A DNA stretch of 64,000 nt from Marmoricola sp. OAE513. GTDB taxonomy: Bacteria; Actinomycetota; Actinomycetes; Propionibacteriales; Nocardioidaceae. The notes under the pieces were generated by a model. It saw only the letters and a list, made by a program, of their open reading frames with translations, was not told the DNA's origin and did no database searches. The translations under genes and the position numbers were made by a program. The stretch lies in contig NZ_JBEPOC010000001.1 in the NCBI RefSeq assembly GCF_040546585.1, positions 248,001 to 312,000 on the forward strand, in the 5' to 3' direction. Positions within the stretch are counted from its first letter, which is position 1, and the number at the start of each line of letters is the position of its first letter. Below, one piece after another: positions 18,036-26,749 of the stretch.

Positions 18036-18461
18036 ATGAGCAACAAGGACGAGATCGAGGCCTACATCGCCGCGATGCCGCAAGGAATGGGTGCCCTCAA
18101 CGACAAGATGGGCATCGAGGTCGTCGAGCTGTCCGCGGAGCGCATCGTCGCGACGATGCCGGTCGAGGGCAACACCCAGCCCTACGGGCTGCTGCACGGC
18201 GGCGCCTCGGTCGTGCTCGCCGAGACCCTCGGATCGATGGGCTCGGGCCTGCACGCCCAGACTCTCGGCAAGATCCCGGTCGGTGTCGACATCAACGCGA
18301 CCCACCACCGCTCCGCGACCTCGGGCACCGTCACCGGTACGGCGACCGCCATCCACCTGGGTCGCACCAGCGCGGCGTTCGAGATCGTCATCACCGACGA
18401 GCGCGGCAAGCGGGTCTGCACCTCGCGGATCACCTGCGCGCTGATCGATCCGCCGAGCTGA
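18036..18461 (+). CDS. PaaI-type hotdog-fold thioesterase
   Basis: A 141-residue single-domain hotdog protein. The motif YGLLHGGASVVLAETLGSMG near residues 50-69 is the conserved HGG...E active-site segment of PaaI-type acyl-CoA thioesterases, and VGVDINATHHRSATSG follows as in the family. It probably hydrolyses an aryl- or short acyl-CoA in the cytoplasm; the substrate is unknown. The ATG at 18036 is 64 bp from the divergent polA start. The stop lies 3 bases from the stop of the convergent acetyltransferase gene. Confidence 0.88.
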   Translation: MSNKDEIEAYIAAMPQGMGALNDKMGIEVVELSAERIVATMPVEGNTQPYGLLHGGASVVLAETLGSMGSGLHAQTLGKIPVGVDINATHHRSATSGTVTGTATAIHLGRTSAAFEIVITDERGKRVCTSRITCALIDPPS

Positions 18462-18464
18462 CGG

Positions 18465-19052
18465 TTACTCTGCGGCCTCGGGGTCGATGACGACCCGCTG
18501 GACCGAGCGGCGCTGGGCCAGGATCCGCCCGAGGTTGCGCCGGTCCGTCCGGGTGCGCAGCACCTCGGGGGTGAGCTTGCGGCGGAGCACCGCCGTGCTC
18601 GCCACCCGTACCGATGCCACGGTGCCGAGCCCGAGGCGGGCGAGGAACCGGTTGGTGTCACGCGAGCCGCTCGAGGTGATCGCCGTGATGTGGGCGATGT
18701 CCTTGTCCTCCGCCCAGGTCACCGCGGCGTCGAGCATCATCCGTGCGAACCCGTGCTTGCGGTGCTCCGGGCTGACCAGCAGGTAGGAGCTGTGCAGTGC
18801 CATGTCGGTGTGCAGCGGGCTCATCGCGGCGCGGCGGAGGTGGATCGCCGCGACGACCTCGTCCTCGAAGAGCCCGACGATGACGCGCTCGTCCGGGTCC
18901 GCAGCGATCTGGGCCAGCGCGGCGGCGGCCTCCTCGACCGGGCGCGGGCTGGCTGTCTCGACACCTCGGGGACCGCTCTCGGACCAGAGACGGAGCAGCG
19001 CCTGCGCGTCCTCGGGACACGCGTCGCGGACATCCAGCACGTGACGCGACAT
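18465..19052 (-). CDS. GNAT family N-acetyltransferase
   Basis: A 195-residue protein whose central SYLLVSPEHRKHGFARMM segment is motif A of GNAT enzymes, with the R/Q-x-x-G-x-A acetyl-CoA loop (RKHGFA). IAHITAITSSGSRDTNRFLARLG follows as motif B. The C-terminal ~50 residues are Arg-rich (RRKLTPEVLRTRTDRRNLG) and may contact nucleic acid or protein; that is inference. It faces the divergent DUF554 gene. Confidence 0.82.
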   Translation of the reverse strand: MSRHVLDVRDACPEDAQALLRLWSESGPRGVETASPRPVEEAAAALAQIAADPDERVIVGLFEDEVVAAIHLRRAAMSPLHTDMALHSSYLLVSPEHRKHGFARMMLDAAVTWAEDKDIAHITAITSSGSRDTNRFLARLGLGTVASVRVASTAVLRRKLTPEVLRTRTDRRNLGRILAQRRSVQRVVIDPEAAE

Positions 19053-19141
19053 TCGTTGTCTCCTTCACACCCGATGAGAGCCCGAAACCGTCTGAGCGTG
19101 CACACTACGCTTCAACCTTCCACCACTTCTAGGGGTCTCTC

Positions 19142-19915
19142 GTGTTCACAGGAACCGGCACGCTGGTCAACGCCTCGACGGTCCTCCTCGGGGGCACGCT
19201 GGGCGTCCTGATCGGCCACCGGCTGCCCGTGCGGGTGCGGAGCCGGGTGACCGACGCCCTCGGACTGGTGACCCTGCTGATCGCCGGGACGTCCGCGATC
19301 GCGGTGACCGACGGCTCGCTGTCCGACGCGGTCGGCGACTCCGCGCCGATGCTGATCGTCCTGGGCGCCCTGGCGACCGGCGCGATCGTCGGGTCGCTGC
19401 TGCGCCTGGAGGACCGGATCGAGGGCTTGGGCGACTACCTGCAGCGCCGGTTCACCGGCAGCGCGGCGTCGGCCGAGGGGGCCGACGCCGTCGCCGAGGA
19501 CGCCCGCACCCGGTTCATCCAGGGCTTCCTGATCAGCTCCCTCGTCTTCTGCGTCGGCCCGCTGACGATCCTCGGCTCGATCACGGAGGGCATCGGCAGC
19601 GGCGCCGACCAGCTGCTGCTGAAGTCCGCTCTCGACGGCTTCGCCGCGATCGCGTTCGCGGCCACCTTCGGCTGGGGCGTGGTGGCCAGCGTCGTCACGC
19701 TCGTCGTCGTCCAGGGGTCACTCACCGCCCTGGGCGCCGTCCTGGGCGACTTCGTGCCCGACGCGCACCTCGCAGCGCTCACGGCCACCGGCGGACTGCT
19801 GCTGGTGGGCGTGGCGCTGCGCCTGCTCGAGATCAAGCAGGTGAAGGTCGGCGACCTGCTGCCGGCACTGCTGATCGCGCCGGTACTGGTCGAGGTCGTG
19901 ACCTGGTTCCGCTGA
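19142..19915 (+). CDS. DUF554 family membrane protein
   Basis: A 257-residue integral membrane protein. It opens with TGTLVNASTVLLGGTLGVLIG, the recognisable DUF554 N-terminus, and has FCVGPLTILGSITEGIGSG in the middle and TATGGLLLVGVALRLLEIKQ near the end. DUF554 proteins (YdfK-like) are predicted transporters of unknown substrate. GTG start at 19142. The copy of the 82-bp dispersed repeat at 19937-20020 lies after its stop. Confidence 0.85.
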   Translation: MFTGTGTLVNASTVLLGGTLGVLIGHRLPVRVRSRVTDALGLVTLLIAGTSAIAVTDGSLSDAVGDSAPMLIVLGALATGAIVGSLLRLEDRIEGLGDYLQRRFTGSAASAEGADAVAEDARTRFIQGFLISSLVFCVGPLTILGSITEGIGSGADQLLLKSALDGFAAIAFAATFGWGVVASVVTLVVVQGSLTALGAVLGDFVPDAHLAALTATGGLLLVGVALRLLEIKQVKVGDLLPALLIAPVLVEVVTWFR

Positions 19916-19936
19916 CGGCGCCCCACGCGGCACCTG

Positions 19937-20020
19937 GCCGCGTTGTCGTCACTTGACGTCCGCTCCGCTGCGCTTCGCTGAAGGACGCCTGCGTTCCTCC
20001 GCCCTGCCATGCACCACGTC
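19937..20020 (+). repeat. Dispersed intergenic repeat, copy A
   Basis: An ~84-bp element starting GCCGCGTTGTCGTC, with core CGCTGAAGGACGCCT and CCTCCGCCCTGCCATGCACC. It matches copies at 45533-45614 (reverse) and 56437-56518 (forward) along its whole length. It fills the space between the convergent DUF554 and livF genes. Confidence 0.85.
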
Positions 20021-20035
20021 GGACGCCGTCAGGAG

Positions 20036-20755
20036 CTAGACGTCGCCGCCGAGGTACGCGGCCTTCACGCTGTCGTCGCCGGCGAGCTCGGCACCCGTCC
20101 CCGAGCGGACGATCTCGCCGGTCTCCAGGATGTGGGCCGTGTGCGCGCGCTTGAGTGCCTGAGCCGCGTTCTGCTCCACCAGGAGCACCGTGGTGCCCTG
20201 GTTGTTGATCTCCGTGATGATGTTGAAGATCTGCTGGATCAGCTTCGGCGCGAGACCCATCGAGGGCTCGTCGAGCAGCACCAGGCGCGGCTTGGCCATC
20301 AGGGCGCGGCCGATGGCGAGCATCTGCTGCTCACCACCGGACATGCTTCCGGCCGCCTGGTTCCGGCGCTCCTCCAGCCGCGGGAACAGGTGGAACACCC
20401 GCTCCAGGTCCTGCCGGTACGCCGCGGTCTTGCGGTCCTTGCGGACGTAGGCGCCCATGTCCAGATTCTCCAGGACGCTCATGCCCGGGAAGCAGCCACG
20501 ACCTTCCGGTGACTGGCTCAGGCCCAGCAGCACCCGCTCGTACGGCGGCATGTTGGTGATGTCCTTGCCGTCGAAGATCACCGAGCCGGCCCGCACCTTG
20601 CGCAGACCCGACAGGGTCTTGAGCGTCGTCGTCTTGCCCGCGCCGTTGGCTCCGATCAGCGTTGCGACCGTGCCCTCCTCGACCCCGAACGAGATGTCAC
20701 GGATGGCCTCGATGTGCCCGTAGTTCACGCACAGGCCGTTGACCTCAAGAAGCAT
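20036..20755 (-). CDS. livF: Branched-chain amino-acid ABC transporter ATPase LivF
   Basis: A 239-residue ABC ATPase: Walker A IGANGAGKTTTLKTLSG, LivF-type signature GSMSGGEQQMLAIGRAL, Walker B RLVLLDEPSMGLAP and the H-loop in VLLVEQNAAQAL. LivF-class proteins power uptake of Leu/Ile/Val or related substrates with LivG. It is the last gene of the operon and overlaps livG by 11 bases. No degenerate catalytic residue is seen. Confidence 0.95.
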   Translation of the reverse strand: MLLEVNGLCVNYGHIEAIRDISFGVEEGTVATLIGANGAGKTTTLKTLSGLRKVRAGSVIFDGKDITNMPPYERVLLGLSQSPEGRGCFPGMSVLENLDMGAYVRKDRKTAAYRQDLERVFHLFPRLEERRNQAAGSMSGGEQQMLAIGRALMAKPRLVLLDEPSMGLAPKLIQQIFNIITEINNQGTTVLLVEQNAAQALKRAHTAHILETGEIVRSGTGAELAGDDSVKAAYLGGDV

Positions 20756-21533
20756 CTTCTTCGTCCACTCCCAGGTAGGCCGCGATCACCGCGGGGTTAT
20801 CGCGGATCTCGGCAGGGGTTCCCTCGGCGATCTTCTGACCGAACTCGAGCACCACGATCCGATCGGTGACGCCCATGACCAGGCGCATGTCGTGCTCGAT
20901 CAGCAGCACGGTGTAGCCGTTGTCCCGCACCTTCCGGATCAGCTCCATGAGCTTCACCTTCTCGGCGGGGTTGAAGCCGGCTGCCGGCTCGTCGAGGCAC
21001 AGCAGCTTCGGGTTGGTCGCCATCGCGCGCGCGATCTCGAGGCGTCGCTGGTCGCCGTACGAGAGGTTCGCGGCCAGCTCGTCGTGGCCGGCCTTGATGC
21101 CGACCAGGTCGAGCAGCTCCTTCGCCCGCGCCAGCGACGCTGCTTCGGTGTGACGGTGCCGCGGCAGCCGGAAGAGCGCCTCGAAGAAGCTCACCTTGCT
21201 GTGCGCGTCCGCCCCGACCATCACGTTCTCCAGGACCGTCATCGCCTTGAAGAGCCTGATGTTCTGGAAGGTGCGCGCGATCCCCAGCTGGGTGATCTTG
21301 AACCGCTTCATCTTGGTCAACGGCTTGCCGTCGAACCGGATCTGACCGTCGGTGAGCTGGTAGACGCCCGTCATCGCGTTGAAGCAGGTCGTCTTGCCGG
21401 CGCCGTTCGGCCCGATGAGGCCGAGGATCTCGCCCTCCTTGATGTCGAAGCTGACCTGGTTGAGAGCGGTCAGGCCACCGAACCGGAGGGTGGCGTTGTC
21501 GACCTCGAGGATCGCCCTGGCTTCGTTCGTCAT
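20745..21533 (-). CDS. livG: Branched-chain amino-acid ABC transporter ATPase LivG
   Basis: A 262-residue ABC ATPase with Walker [20 protein letters not shown], signature [16 protein letters not shown] and Walker [14 protein letters not shown], the set typical of Liv[21 protein letters not shown] holds the switch His. It pairs with LivF beneath the LivH-LivM channel. Its start overlaps the livM stop by 4 bases, showing translational coupling. Confidence 0.95.
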   Translation of the reverse strand: MTNEARAILEVDNATLRFGGLTALNQVSFDIKEGEILGLIGPNGAGKTTCFNAMTGVYQLTDGQIRFDGKPLTKMKRFKITQLGIARTFQNIRLFKAMTVLENVMVGADAHSKVSFFEALFRLPRHRHTEAASLARAKELLDLVGIKAGHDELAANLSYGDQRRLEIARAMATNPKLLCLDEPAAGFNPAEKVKLMELIRKVRDNGYTVLLIEHDMRLVMGVTDRIVVLEFGQKIAEGTPAEIRDNPAVIAAYLGVDEEDAS

Positions 21534-22753
21534 GCCTTCACTCCCCCGTCGTCCTCACCGAGCTCGAGTGCGTCGATCTCGGCTTCCGCAGCCTTCGCCC
21601 GCCTGACCCTCCGCGGCGGCAGGAGGCCGTCCGGCTTCCAGACGGCGAGCACCGTGAGCGCCAGGCCGAAGACCAGGAGGCGGTAGTCGGCGAACTCGCG
21701 GAAGCGCTCCGGCAGGTAGGCCACCAGGGCTCCACCCGCGATCGCTCCCCAGCGGTTACCGGATCCACCGACGATGACCGCCGCGACGAAGAGCATGGAC
21801 AGCAGCAGCGGGAAACTGTCAGGGCTGATGTAGCCGCCCTGGCCGCTGGCGTAGAACGCACCGGACAGGCCGCCGATCGCAGCACCCAGGGCGAACGCCA
21901 TCAGCTTGTACTTGAACGTCGGGACACCCATCAGCTCGGCGGCGTCCTCGTCCTCCCGGGTGGCCTCCCAGGCGCGGCCCACGCGGCTGGCCTTGATCAG
22001 CCGGTCACCGATGAGCACCAGGATCAGCGCCGTCAGCAGGAGCCAGTAGTACGGGATCGCGTCCAGCGCACCGAAGACCAGGAAGTGCGTGGCGTGGTCG
22101 TAGTCCAACGACGGCGTCAAGCCGTCCCACTGGACCCGGGGGATCTCGAACAGGCCACCCTTGTCGAACGGCGGGTTGGCCGCCGGCCCGATCGTGTTCG
22201 GGTGCGGGATGTCCTTGATGCCGGCCGAGGCGCCGAGCCACTCGATGTTCTTCACGCAGATCCGGATGATCTCACCGAAGCCGAGCGTCACGATGGCGAG
22301 GTAGTCGCCGCGCACCCGCAACGTGGGTGCTCCGAGTATGACTCCGGTGATCATCGTGACCACGATCGCGATGGGCAGAGCCAGGAAGAACGGCCAGCTG
22401 CCGTGCTGGGCGGTGAGCACACCAGTCGTGTAGGCACCCGTGGCGTAGAAGCCGACGTACCCGAGGTCGAGCAGACCGGCGTACCCGATCACGATGTTCA
22501 GGCCGAGCGCTACCAGCGCGAACGCGGCGACGCGGAACATCACGCCGCCGAAGTCGATGTTCTGCGTGGTGAGCACCGGCGGCCGCAGCAGCGGAAGGGC
22601 GTAGACGAGGACGAGGACGAGGGCGATCAGCAGTGCCCTGACCAACAGCGGCTGACGGTTGTAGGCGTTGACCACGCCGTCCCACTTGTCACCGATGACC
22701 GCGAGGGGGTTGCGCCAGGTACCGACCGGCGGCTGGGTCTGGGTGGCCATCAC
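21530..22753 (-). CDS. livM: Branched-chain amino-acid ABC transporter permease LivM
   Basis: A 407-residue permease with about ten helices and the LivM segment [22 protein letters not shown] in abbreviated form ([15 protein letters not shown]). The cytoplasmic coupling loop reads [14 protein letters not shown]. The N-terminal ~40 residues and the C-terminal Lys/Glu-rich tail extend beyond the family core. It overlaps livH by 4 bases and livG by 4 bases. Confidence 0.94.
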   Translation of the reverse strand: MMATQTQPPVGTWRNPLAVIGDKWDGVVNAYNRQPLLVRALLIALVLVLVYALPLLRPPVLTTQNIDFGGVMFRVAAFALVALGLNIVIGYAGLLDLGYVGFYATGAYTTGVLTAQHGSWPFFLALPIAIVVTMITGVILGAPTLRVRGDYLAIVTLGFGEIIRICVKNIEWLGASAGIKDIPHPNTIGPAANPPFDKGGLFEIPRVQWDGLTPSLDYDHATHFLVFGALDAIPYYWLLLTALILVLIGDRLIKASRVGRAWEATREDEDAAELMGVPTFKYKLMAFALGAAIGGLSGAFYASGQGGYISPDSFPLLLSMLFVAAVIVGGSGNRWGAIAGGALVAYLPERFREFADYRLLVFGLALTVLAVWKPDGLLPPRRVRRAKAAEAEIDALELGEDDGGVKA

Positions 22754-23790
22754 GCACGCGCCTTTCCGAGCGCCTCACCGAGGAGACCCGACGGTCGAAC
22801 GAGCAGGATCAGGACGAGCAGGACGAACGCGACGACGTCCTTCCACTGCGAGCCGAAGACCGCGGATCCCCAGTTCTCCATGACACCGAGGAGCAGACCA
22901 CCGAGGAGGGCGCCACGGAGGTTTCCGATGCCTCCCATGACAGCGGCGGTGAACGCCTTGACGCCGAGGATGAAGCCGGCGTTCTGCCGGGTCGACCCGA
23001 TCTTGAGCATGTACAGCGTTGCCGCGACGCCGGCCATCAGGCCACCGATCAGGAAGGTGACCTGGACGACGCGCGTCGAGTTCACGCCCATGAGGGCTGC
23101 CGACTCGGGGTCCTGGGCGACCGCCCGGATGCCGCGACCGAAACGGGTGCGGCGCACGAACTGGTCGAGCGCGACCATCATCAGGATGGCGGCGCCGATC
23201 ACGACGAGGTCGACGTCGGTGACGGTATAGCCGCCGATGCTGAACAGGTCGTGCGGGTTGATCGTCACCGGGTTGGAGTAGACGTCGCGCGCCTTCTCCG
23301 GGGAGACGTAGTCCTTGAGGTTGTCGTCCAGCCCGACCCACTTCGCGAACCGGTCGCGGAGACCCATGGCCTCGGCGAGGGCGAAGGAGGCACCGATCGC
23401 GGAGATCAGCGCGATCAGCTTGGGGGCGTTCTTGTTGATCAGCGGACGGTAGGCCACCCGCTCGAGCAACAGAGCCACGAGAGCCGAGACGAACATGGCC
23501 ACGAGGAGCGCGACCAGGAGTATGGGTAACGCCTCACCGAGGGACTGCGACGCGGAGTCGGTCCCGTGCAGGAACACGAAGGTCCAGGCGACGGCGAAGG
23601 TGCCGTACATGAAGACCTCGGAGTGGGCGAAGTTGATGAGCTGCAGCACGCCGTAGACCATCGTGTAGCCCAGGGCGATGAGTGCGTAGATGGCGCCGTA
23701 GACCAGGCCGCCGGTGGTGTAGCTCGCGAAGTTGTCGAAGCTTCCGAAGAGGTCGTGGACGCTGTACGTCGTGACCGTCATCAAGTCCAA
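22750..23790 (-). CDS. livH: Branched-chain amino-acid ABC transporter permease LivH
   Basis: A 346-residue permease: GGLVYGAIYALIALGYTMVY near residue 30 and FAHSEVFMYGTF are the LivH hallmarks, and the coupling loop reads AVAQDPESAALMGVN. An external insertion of about 60 residues (around KWVGLDDNLKDYVSPEKARD) is longer than in E. coli LivH and may shape substrate delivery; that is inference. A strong hairpin separates it from livK upstream. Confidence 0.93.
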   Translation of the reverse strand: MDLMTVTTYSVHDLFGSFDNFASYTTGGLVYGAIYALIALGYTMVYGVLQLINFAHSEVFMYGTFAVAWTFVFLHGTDSASQSLGEALPILLVALLVAMFVSALVALLLERVAYRPLINKNAPKLIALISAIGASFALAEAMGLRDRFAKWVGLDDNLKDYVSPEKARDVYSNPVTINPHDLFSIGGYTVTDVDLVVIGAAILMMVALDQFVRRTRFGRGIRAVAQDPESAALMGVNSTRVVQVTFLIGGLMAGVAATLYMLKIGSTRQNAGFILGVKAFTAAVMGGIGNLRGALLGGLLLGVMENWGSAVFGSQWKDVVAFVLLVLILLVRPSGLLGEALGKARA

Positions 23791-23816
23791 GGGGATCCCC
23801 TCACCCGTTGCTGAAT

Positions 23817-23848
23817 GCTGTGGCCGGAGGTCGCCCTCCGGCCACAGC
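23817..23848 (-). terminator. Intercistronic hairpin between livK and livH
   Basis: Perfect 14-bp arms GCTGTGGCCGGAGG (23817-23830) and CCTCCGGCCACAGC (23835-23848) with a 4-base loop, in the 85-bp gap between livK and livH. There is no T tract. It probably partly terminates or stabilises the 3' end of livK so that binding protein exceeds permease; that is inference from similar transporter operons. Confidence 0.8.
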
Positions 23849-23875
23849 GTTGTTCAGTTGATCAGTCGAGGTTGA

Positions 23876-25006
23876 TTACTCGATGACCTCGGGGTTCGCC
23901 ACGTCCAGCTCGCCGCTCTTGACGAAGTAGGCGTAGATCTTCGACTCCTTGATGTCACCCTTGTCGTCGAAGGCGATCGGGCCGCTGACACCGTCACCGG
24001 TGTAGGAACCGATGAACTTGTTCAGCTCCTCGCCGTTGGACGCACCGTCCTCGATGCCCGCCAGGAAGATGTTCGTGGCGTCGTACGCCTGGGTGGCGTA
24101 CAGGCCCGTGGCGCCGAAGCCCGACGGTGCCGGACCAGCGGGGGCGGAGAGGACAGCGCCCTCGGCGCCTTCCTTGCCCGCGACCTTGACGAAGTTCGGG
24201 TCCTCGGAACCGTCACCCGACATGAACGTGCCCTTGAAGCCACCCTGGCGCAGCTGCTTCGCGAGAAGGCCGGCCTCGGTGTAGTAGCCGCCGTAGAACA
24301 CGGCGTCCGCACCGGAGGACTTCACGGCCTGGACGACGGCCGACATGTTGGTGTCGCCGACCGAGATCTGGTCGGAGTCGACCAGCGCGTCGCCGAGGGC
24401 GTCCTTGACGGTACCCGCGAGGCCCTTGCTGTAGTCCTGACCGTCGTCGACGACGAAGACCTTCTTGGCGCCGACCTTGCCGGTCAGGTAGCCGGCGTCG
24501 GCCTTGCCCTGGGCGTCGTCGTTGCCGATGACCCGGTGCCACGTGGTCCAGCCCTGGTCGGTGATGGTCACGTTGGTGGCCGACGGGGAGATCGACGGCA
24601 GGCCGGCCTCGAAGAACGTCTTGCCGGTGGCCAGCGACTCACCCGAGAAGCCCGGGCCGACGAGACCGAAGATGGAGTCGTCGTTCACGATCTGGGTGGC
24701 CAGACCCGGCGCGTTGTCCGGGGACCCCTGCGAGTCGAACTTCTTGAGGCTGATCTTGCAGTCAGCGTTCTTGTCGTTGTGCTCCTTGAGAGCGAGCTCG
24801 ATGCCGTTGACCATGTTCTGGCCGAGTGCACCGGCGTCGCCGGTCAGTGCACCGAGGAAGGCGAGGTTCTTGCCACAGAGCTCGCTGGCGCCGCCAGCGG
24901 ACTTCTTGTCGCCATCGTCGTCTGAGCTGCCGCAGGCGCTCAGGGTCAGGGCAGCGACACCCGCAAGGGCTGCGAGCGTGCGCAGGGACTTGGTGGAACG
25001 GATCAT
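23876..25006 (-). CDS. livK: Branched-chain amino-acid ABC transporter substrate-binding lipoprotein
   Basis: A 376-residue LivK/Leu-binding-protein-like lipoprotein. The signal peptide ends in the lipobox LSAC with Cys25, followed by a Ser/Asp linker. Type I periplasmic-binding features are present: LAFLGALTGDAGALGQNMVN, IFGLVGPGFSGES and DAVFYGGYYTEAGLLAKQLR. RBS GGAGGAAAG precedes the ATG at 25006. First gene of the transport operon. The true substrate could be branched-chain or another amino acid or amide. Confidence 0.93.
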   Translation of the reverse strand: MIRSTKSLRTLAALAGVAALTLSACGSSDDDGDKKSAGGASELCGKNLAFLGALTGDAGALGQNMVNGIELALKEHNDKNADCKISLKKFDSQGSPDNAPGLATQIVNDDSIFGLVGPGFSGESLATGKTFFEAGLPSISPSATNVTITDQGWTTWHRVIGNDDAQGKADAGYLTGKVGAKKVFVVDDGQDYSKGLAGTVKDALGDALVDSDQISVGDTNMSAVVQAVKSSGADAVFYGGYYTEAGLLAKQLRQGGFKGTFMSGDGSEDPNFVKVAGKEGAEGAVLSAPAGPAPSGFGATGLYATQAYDATNIFLAGIEDGASNGEELNKFIGSYTGDGVSGPIAFDDKGDIKESKIYAYFVKSGELDVANPEVIE

Positions 25007-25126
25007 CTTTCCTCCGCTTGACGGTTGGATGCGAACGATAAGGAGTTCGATCGCACGTTCTCCGGGAACCTAGCACCGGATATTCGTCTGCGGGGGAACG
25101 TCAGGCGACGGATCTCGACCGTTGCC

Positions 25127-25161
25127 ATTTTGTGACGAAGCGGAATCACTCCCGTCACAAG
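25127..25161. terminator. Possible hairpin downstream of pdtaR
   Basis: TTGTGACG and CGTCACAA pair across a ~15-base loop in the gap between the pdtaR stop (25189) and the livK promoter. The stem is only 8 bp, so this is a weak candidate for the pdtaR terminator. Confidence 0.35.
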
Positions 25162-25188
25162 AGCGGGACCAAAGGCCCGGCTCGGCCC

Positions 25189-25788
25189 CTACTTGACCTC
25201 GATGCCGTGCTCGACGACGCCGACGGCGACCTCGCGCATCGAGAGCCTCAGGTCCATCGCGGTCTTCTGGATCCATCGGAACGCGTCGGGCTCGCTGAGG
25301 CTCAACTTCTCCTGCAGGACCCCCTTGGCGCGGTCGACGACCTTGCGGGTCTCGAGCCGCTCGTTGAGGTCGGCGACCTCGGCCTCCAGCATCTGCAGCT
25401 CGGCGAACCGGCTGACCGCCATCTCGATCGCCGGCACCAGGTCGGACTTGCCGAACGGCTTGACCAGGTACGCCATCGCGCCGGCGTCTCGTGCGCGCTC
25501 GACCAGGTCGCGCTGGCTGAACGCGGTGAGCATGACGACCGGGGCGATCCGCTGGGAGGCGATCCGCTCCGCCGCGGCGATACCGTCGAGCCGGGGCATC
25601 TTCACGTCGAGGATGACGAGGTCGGGGCGCAGCTCCTCGGTCTTCGCGATCGCCTGCTCGCCGTCGTCGACCGCTGCCACGACGTCGTACCCCTCCTCGG
25701 CCAGCATCTCGGCGAGGTCGAGCCGGATCAGCGCCTCGTCCTCGGCGATCACGACGCGGCGGGTCGGGGTGGTAGGTGTCTCGGTCAC
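25189..25788 (-). CDS. pdtaR: ANTAR-domain response regulator PdtaR
   Basis: A 199-residue protein with a receiver domain (acidic pair ED at 16-17, phospho-acceptor Asp61 in VILDVKMP, Thr in VVMLTAFSQ, Lys in LVKPFG) and a C-terminal ANTAR RNA-binding domain (residues ~130-190, KVVDRAKGVLQEKLSLSEPD). It binds dual-hairpin RNA and prevents premature termination when phosphorylated by PdtaS. No pdtaS gene lies in this window. Its position between polA and pyk near a tRNA matches mycobacterial order (Rv1626). Confidence 0.93.
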   Translation of the reverse strand: MTETPTTPTRRVVIAEDEALIRLDLAEMLAEEGYDVVAAVDDGEQAIAKTEELRPDLVILDVKMPRLDGIAAAERIASQRIAPVVMLTAFSQRDLVERARDAGAMAYLVKPFGKSDLVPAIEMAVSRFAELQMLEAEVADLNERLETRKVVDRAKGVLQEKLSLSEPDAFRWIQKTAMDLRLSMREVAVGVVEHGIEVK

Positions 25789-25849
25789 GGCGACAGGTTA
25801 CCGAGTGCGGCGAGCGGCGGGCTGTCCGGTAGCGTTTGGGCTTGCTGTC

Positions 25850-25925
25850 GCCCCGATAGCCCAACGGCAGAGGCAATGTGCTCAAACCACATCCAGTGTC
25901 GGTTCGAATCCGACTCGGGGCACCA
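25850..25925 (+). tRNA. tRNA with anticodon CAA (Leu), short variable loop
   Basis: A full cloverleaf can be drawn. The acceptor arms are GCCCCGA (25850-25856) and TCGGGGC (25915-25921). The D arm is GCC/GGC. The anticodon arm is ATGTG-CTCAAAC-CACAT with anticodon CAA at 25883-25885. The variable loop is only CCAGT, the T arm is GTCGG-TTCGAAT-CCGAC, the discriminator is A and CCA is encoded. The anticodon reads the leucine codon UUG, but bacterial leucine tRNAs normally have a long variable arm, which is absent here. No intron. Confidence 0.9.
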
Positions 25926-25957
25926 AATCTGTCCGTGGGTGCCACGACTGTGGGGTC

Positions 25958-26698
25958 ATGTACGACACGGAGTTTCGGTCCCGCGCCCTCGGTCTAGTCG
26001 CGGCAGGCATGTCGCTTAACGCCATCTCCGACGAGCTGGGTGTCAGCCGGGCAGCGCTTCGGCGGTGGCGCGACGATCCCCGCGGATCGAGTGGCGGCGC
26101 GCGACCGTGCCCGGCTCCGTTCACTTCCACGCCGGCCTATGCAGCCCTGTTCGGCTACTACCTCGGCGACGGCTGCATCTCGCGGGCAGCGCGGTATCAC
26201 GCGCTCCGGATCGCGTGCGACGCGAAGCTGCCCGCGATCCTGGCCGACGTCGCTTCGGTGGTCCGTGCTGTACACCCCGACCGCCCGACGCACCTCGTGC
26301 CCGCGCCCGGATGCATCAGCGTCCAGTCGAACTGGAAGCACTGGCCCTGTCTGTTCCCGCAGCACGGACCTGGCCGGAAGCACGAACGGACGCTGACGAT
26401 GACGAGTTGGCAGCGTGCCATCGTGGAGGAACATCCGGCTGACTTCCTTCGCGGCCTCTTCCACTCCGACGGCTCCTTGGTCAAGAACTGGGCGACCCGC
26501 ATGGTCGCCGGCGAAAGGAAGCGCTACGAGTACCCGCGCTGGCAGTTCGTGAACGAGTCCCACGACATCATGCGGTGGTGCCGCGAAACGCTGGACCTGG
26601 TAGGCGTCGAGTACCGCCAGACCAATCCTCGCGTCCTCTCGGTCTCGCGACGAGCCGACGTCGCGCGGCTTACCGAGCTGATCGGAATCAAGCAGTAG
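25958..26698 (+). CDS. HTH plus LAGLIDADG homing-endonuclease-like protein
   Basis: A 246-residue protein. Residues ~1-42 form a transposase-type helix-turn-helix (ALGLVAAGMSLNAISDELG, then RAALRRWRDDP). Two LAGLIDADG-like helices follow, LFGYYLGDG at 64-72 and FLRGLFHSDG at 163-172. Each keeps the metal-binding Asp, and they are ~100 residues apart as in single-chain enzymes. The ATG at 25958 lies 32 bases after the tRNA CCA, so transcription may continue from the tRNA promoter. It is not inside an intron or intein. It may be an active endonuclease or a domesticated regulator like WhiA, which also joins LAGLIDADG and HTH folds. Confidence 0.75.
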   Translation: MYDTEFRSRALGLVAAGMSLNAISDELGVSRAALRRWRDDPRGSSGGARPCPAPFTSTPAYAALFGYYLGDGCISRAARYHALRIACDAKLPAILADVASVVRAVHPDRPTHLVPAPGCISVQSNWKHWPCLFPQHGPGRKHERTLTMTSWQRAIVEEHPADFLRGLFHSDGSLVKNWATRMVAGERKRYEYPRWQFVNESHDIMRWCRETLDLVGVEYRQTNPRVLSVSRRADVARLTELIGIKQ

Positions 26699-26749
26699 CA
26701 CCCCTCGAGCGGTGGCACACTGGTCGAACCCCCGACCCGAGGAGCTCTC

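Noticed and set aside
15288-18461. Long plus-strand frame ending with the thioesterase
   Set aside because: Antisense to polA; only the last part, from the ATG at 18036, is the real thioesterase.
25850-25925. Group I or archaeal-type intron in the tRNA
   Set aside because: The anticodon loop is continuous (CTCAAAC), so the adjacent LAGLIDADG protein is not intron-encoded.
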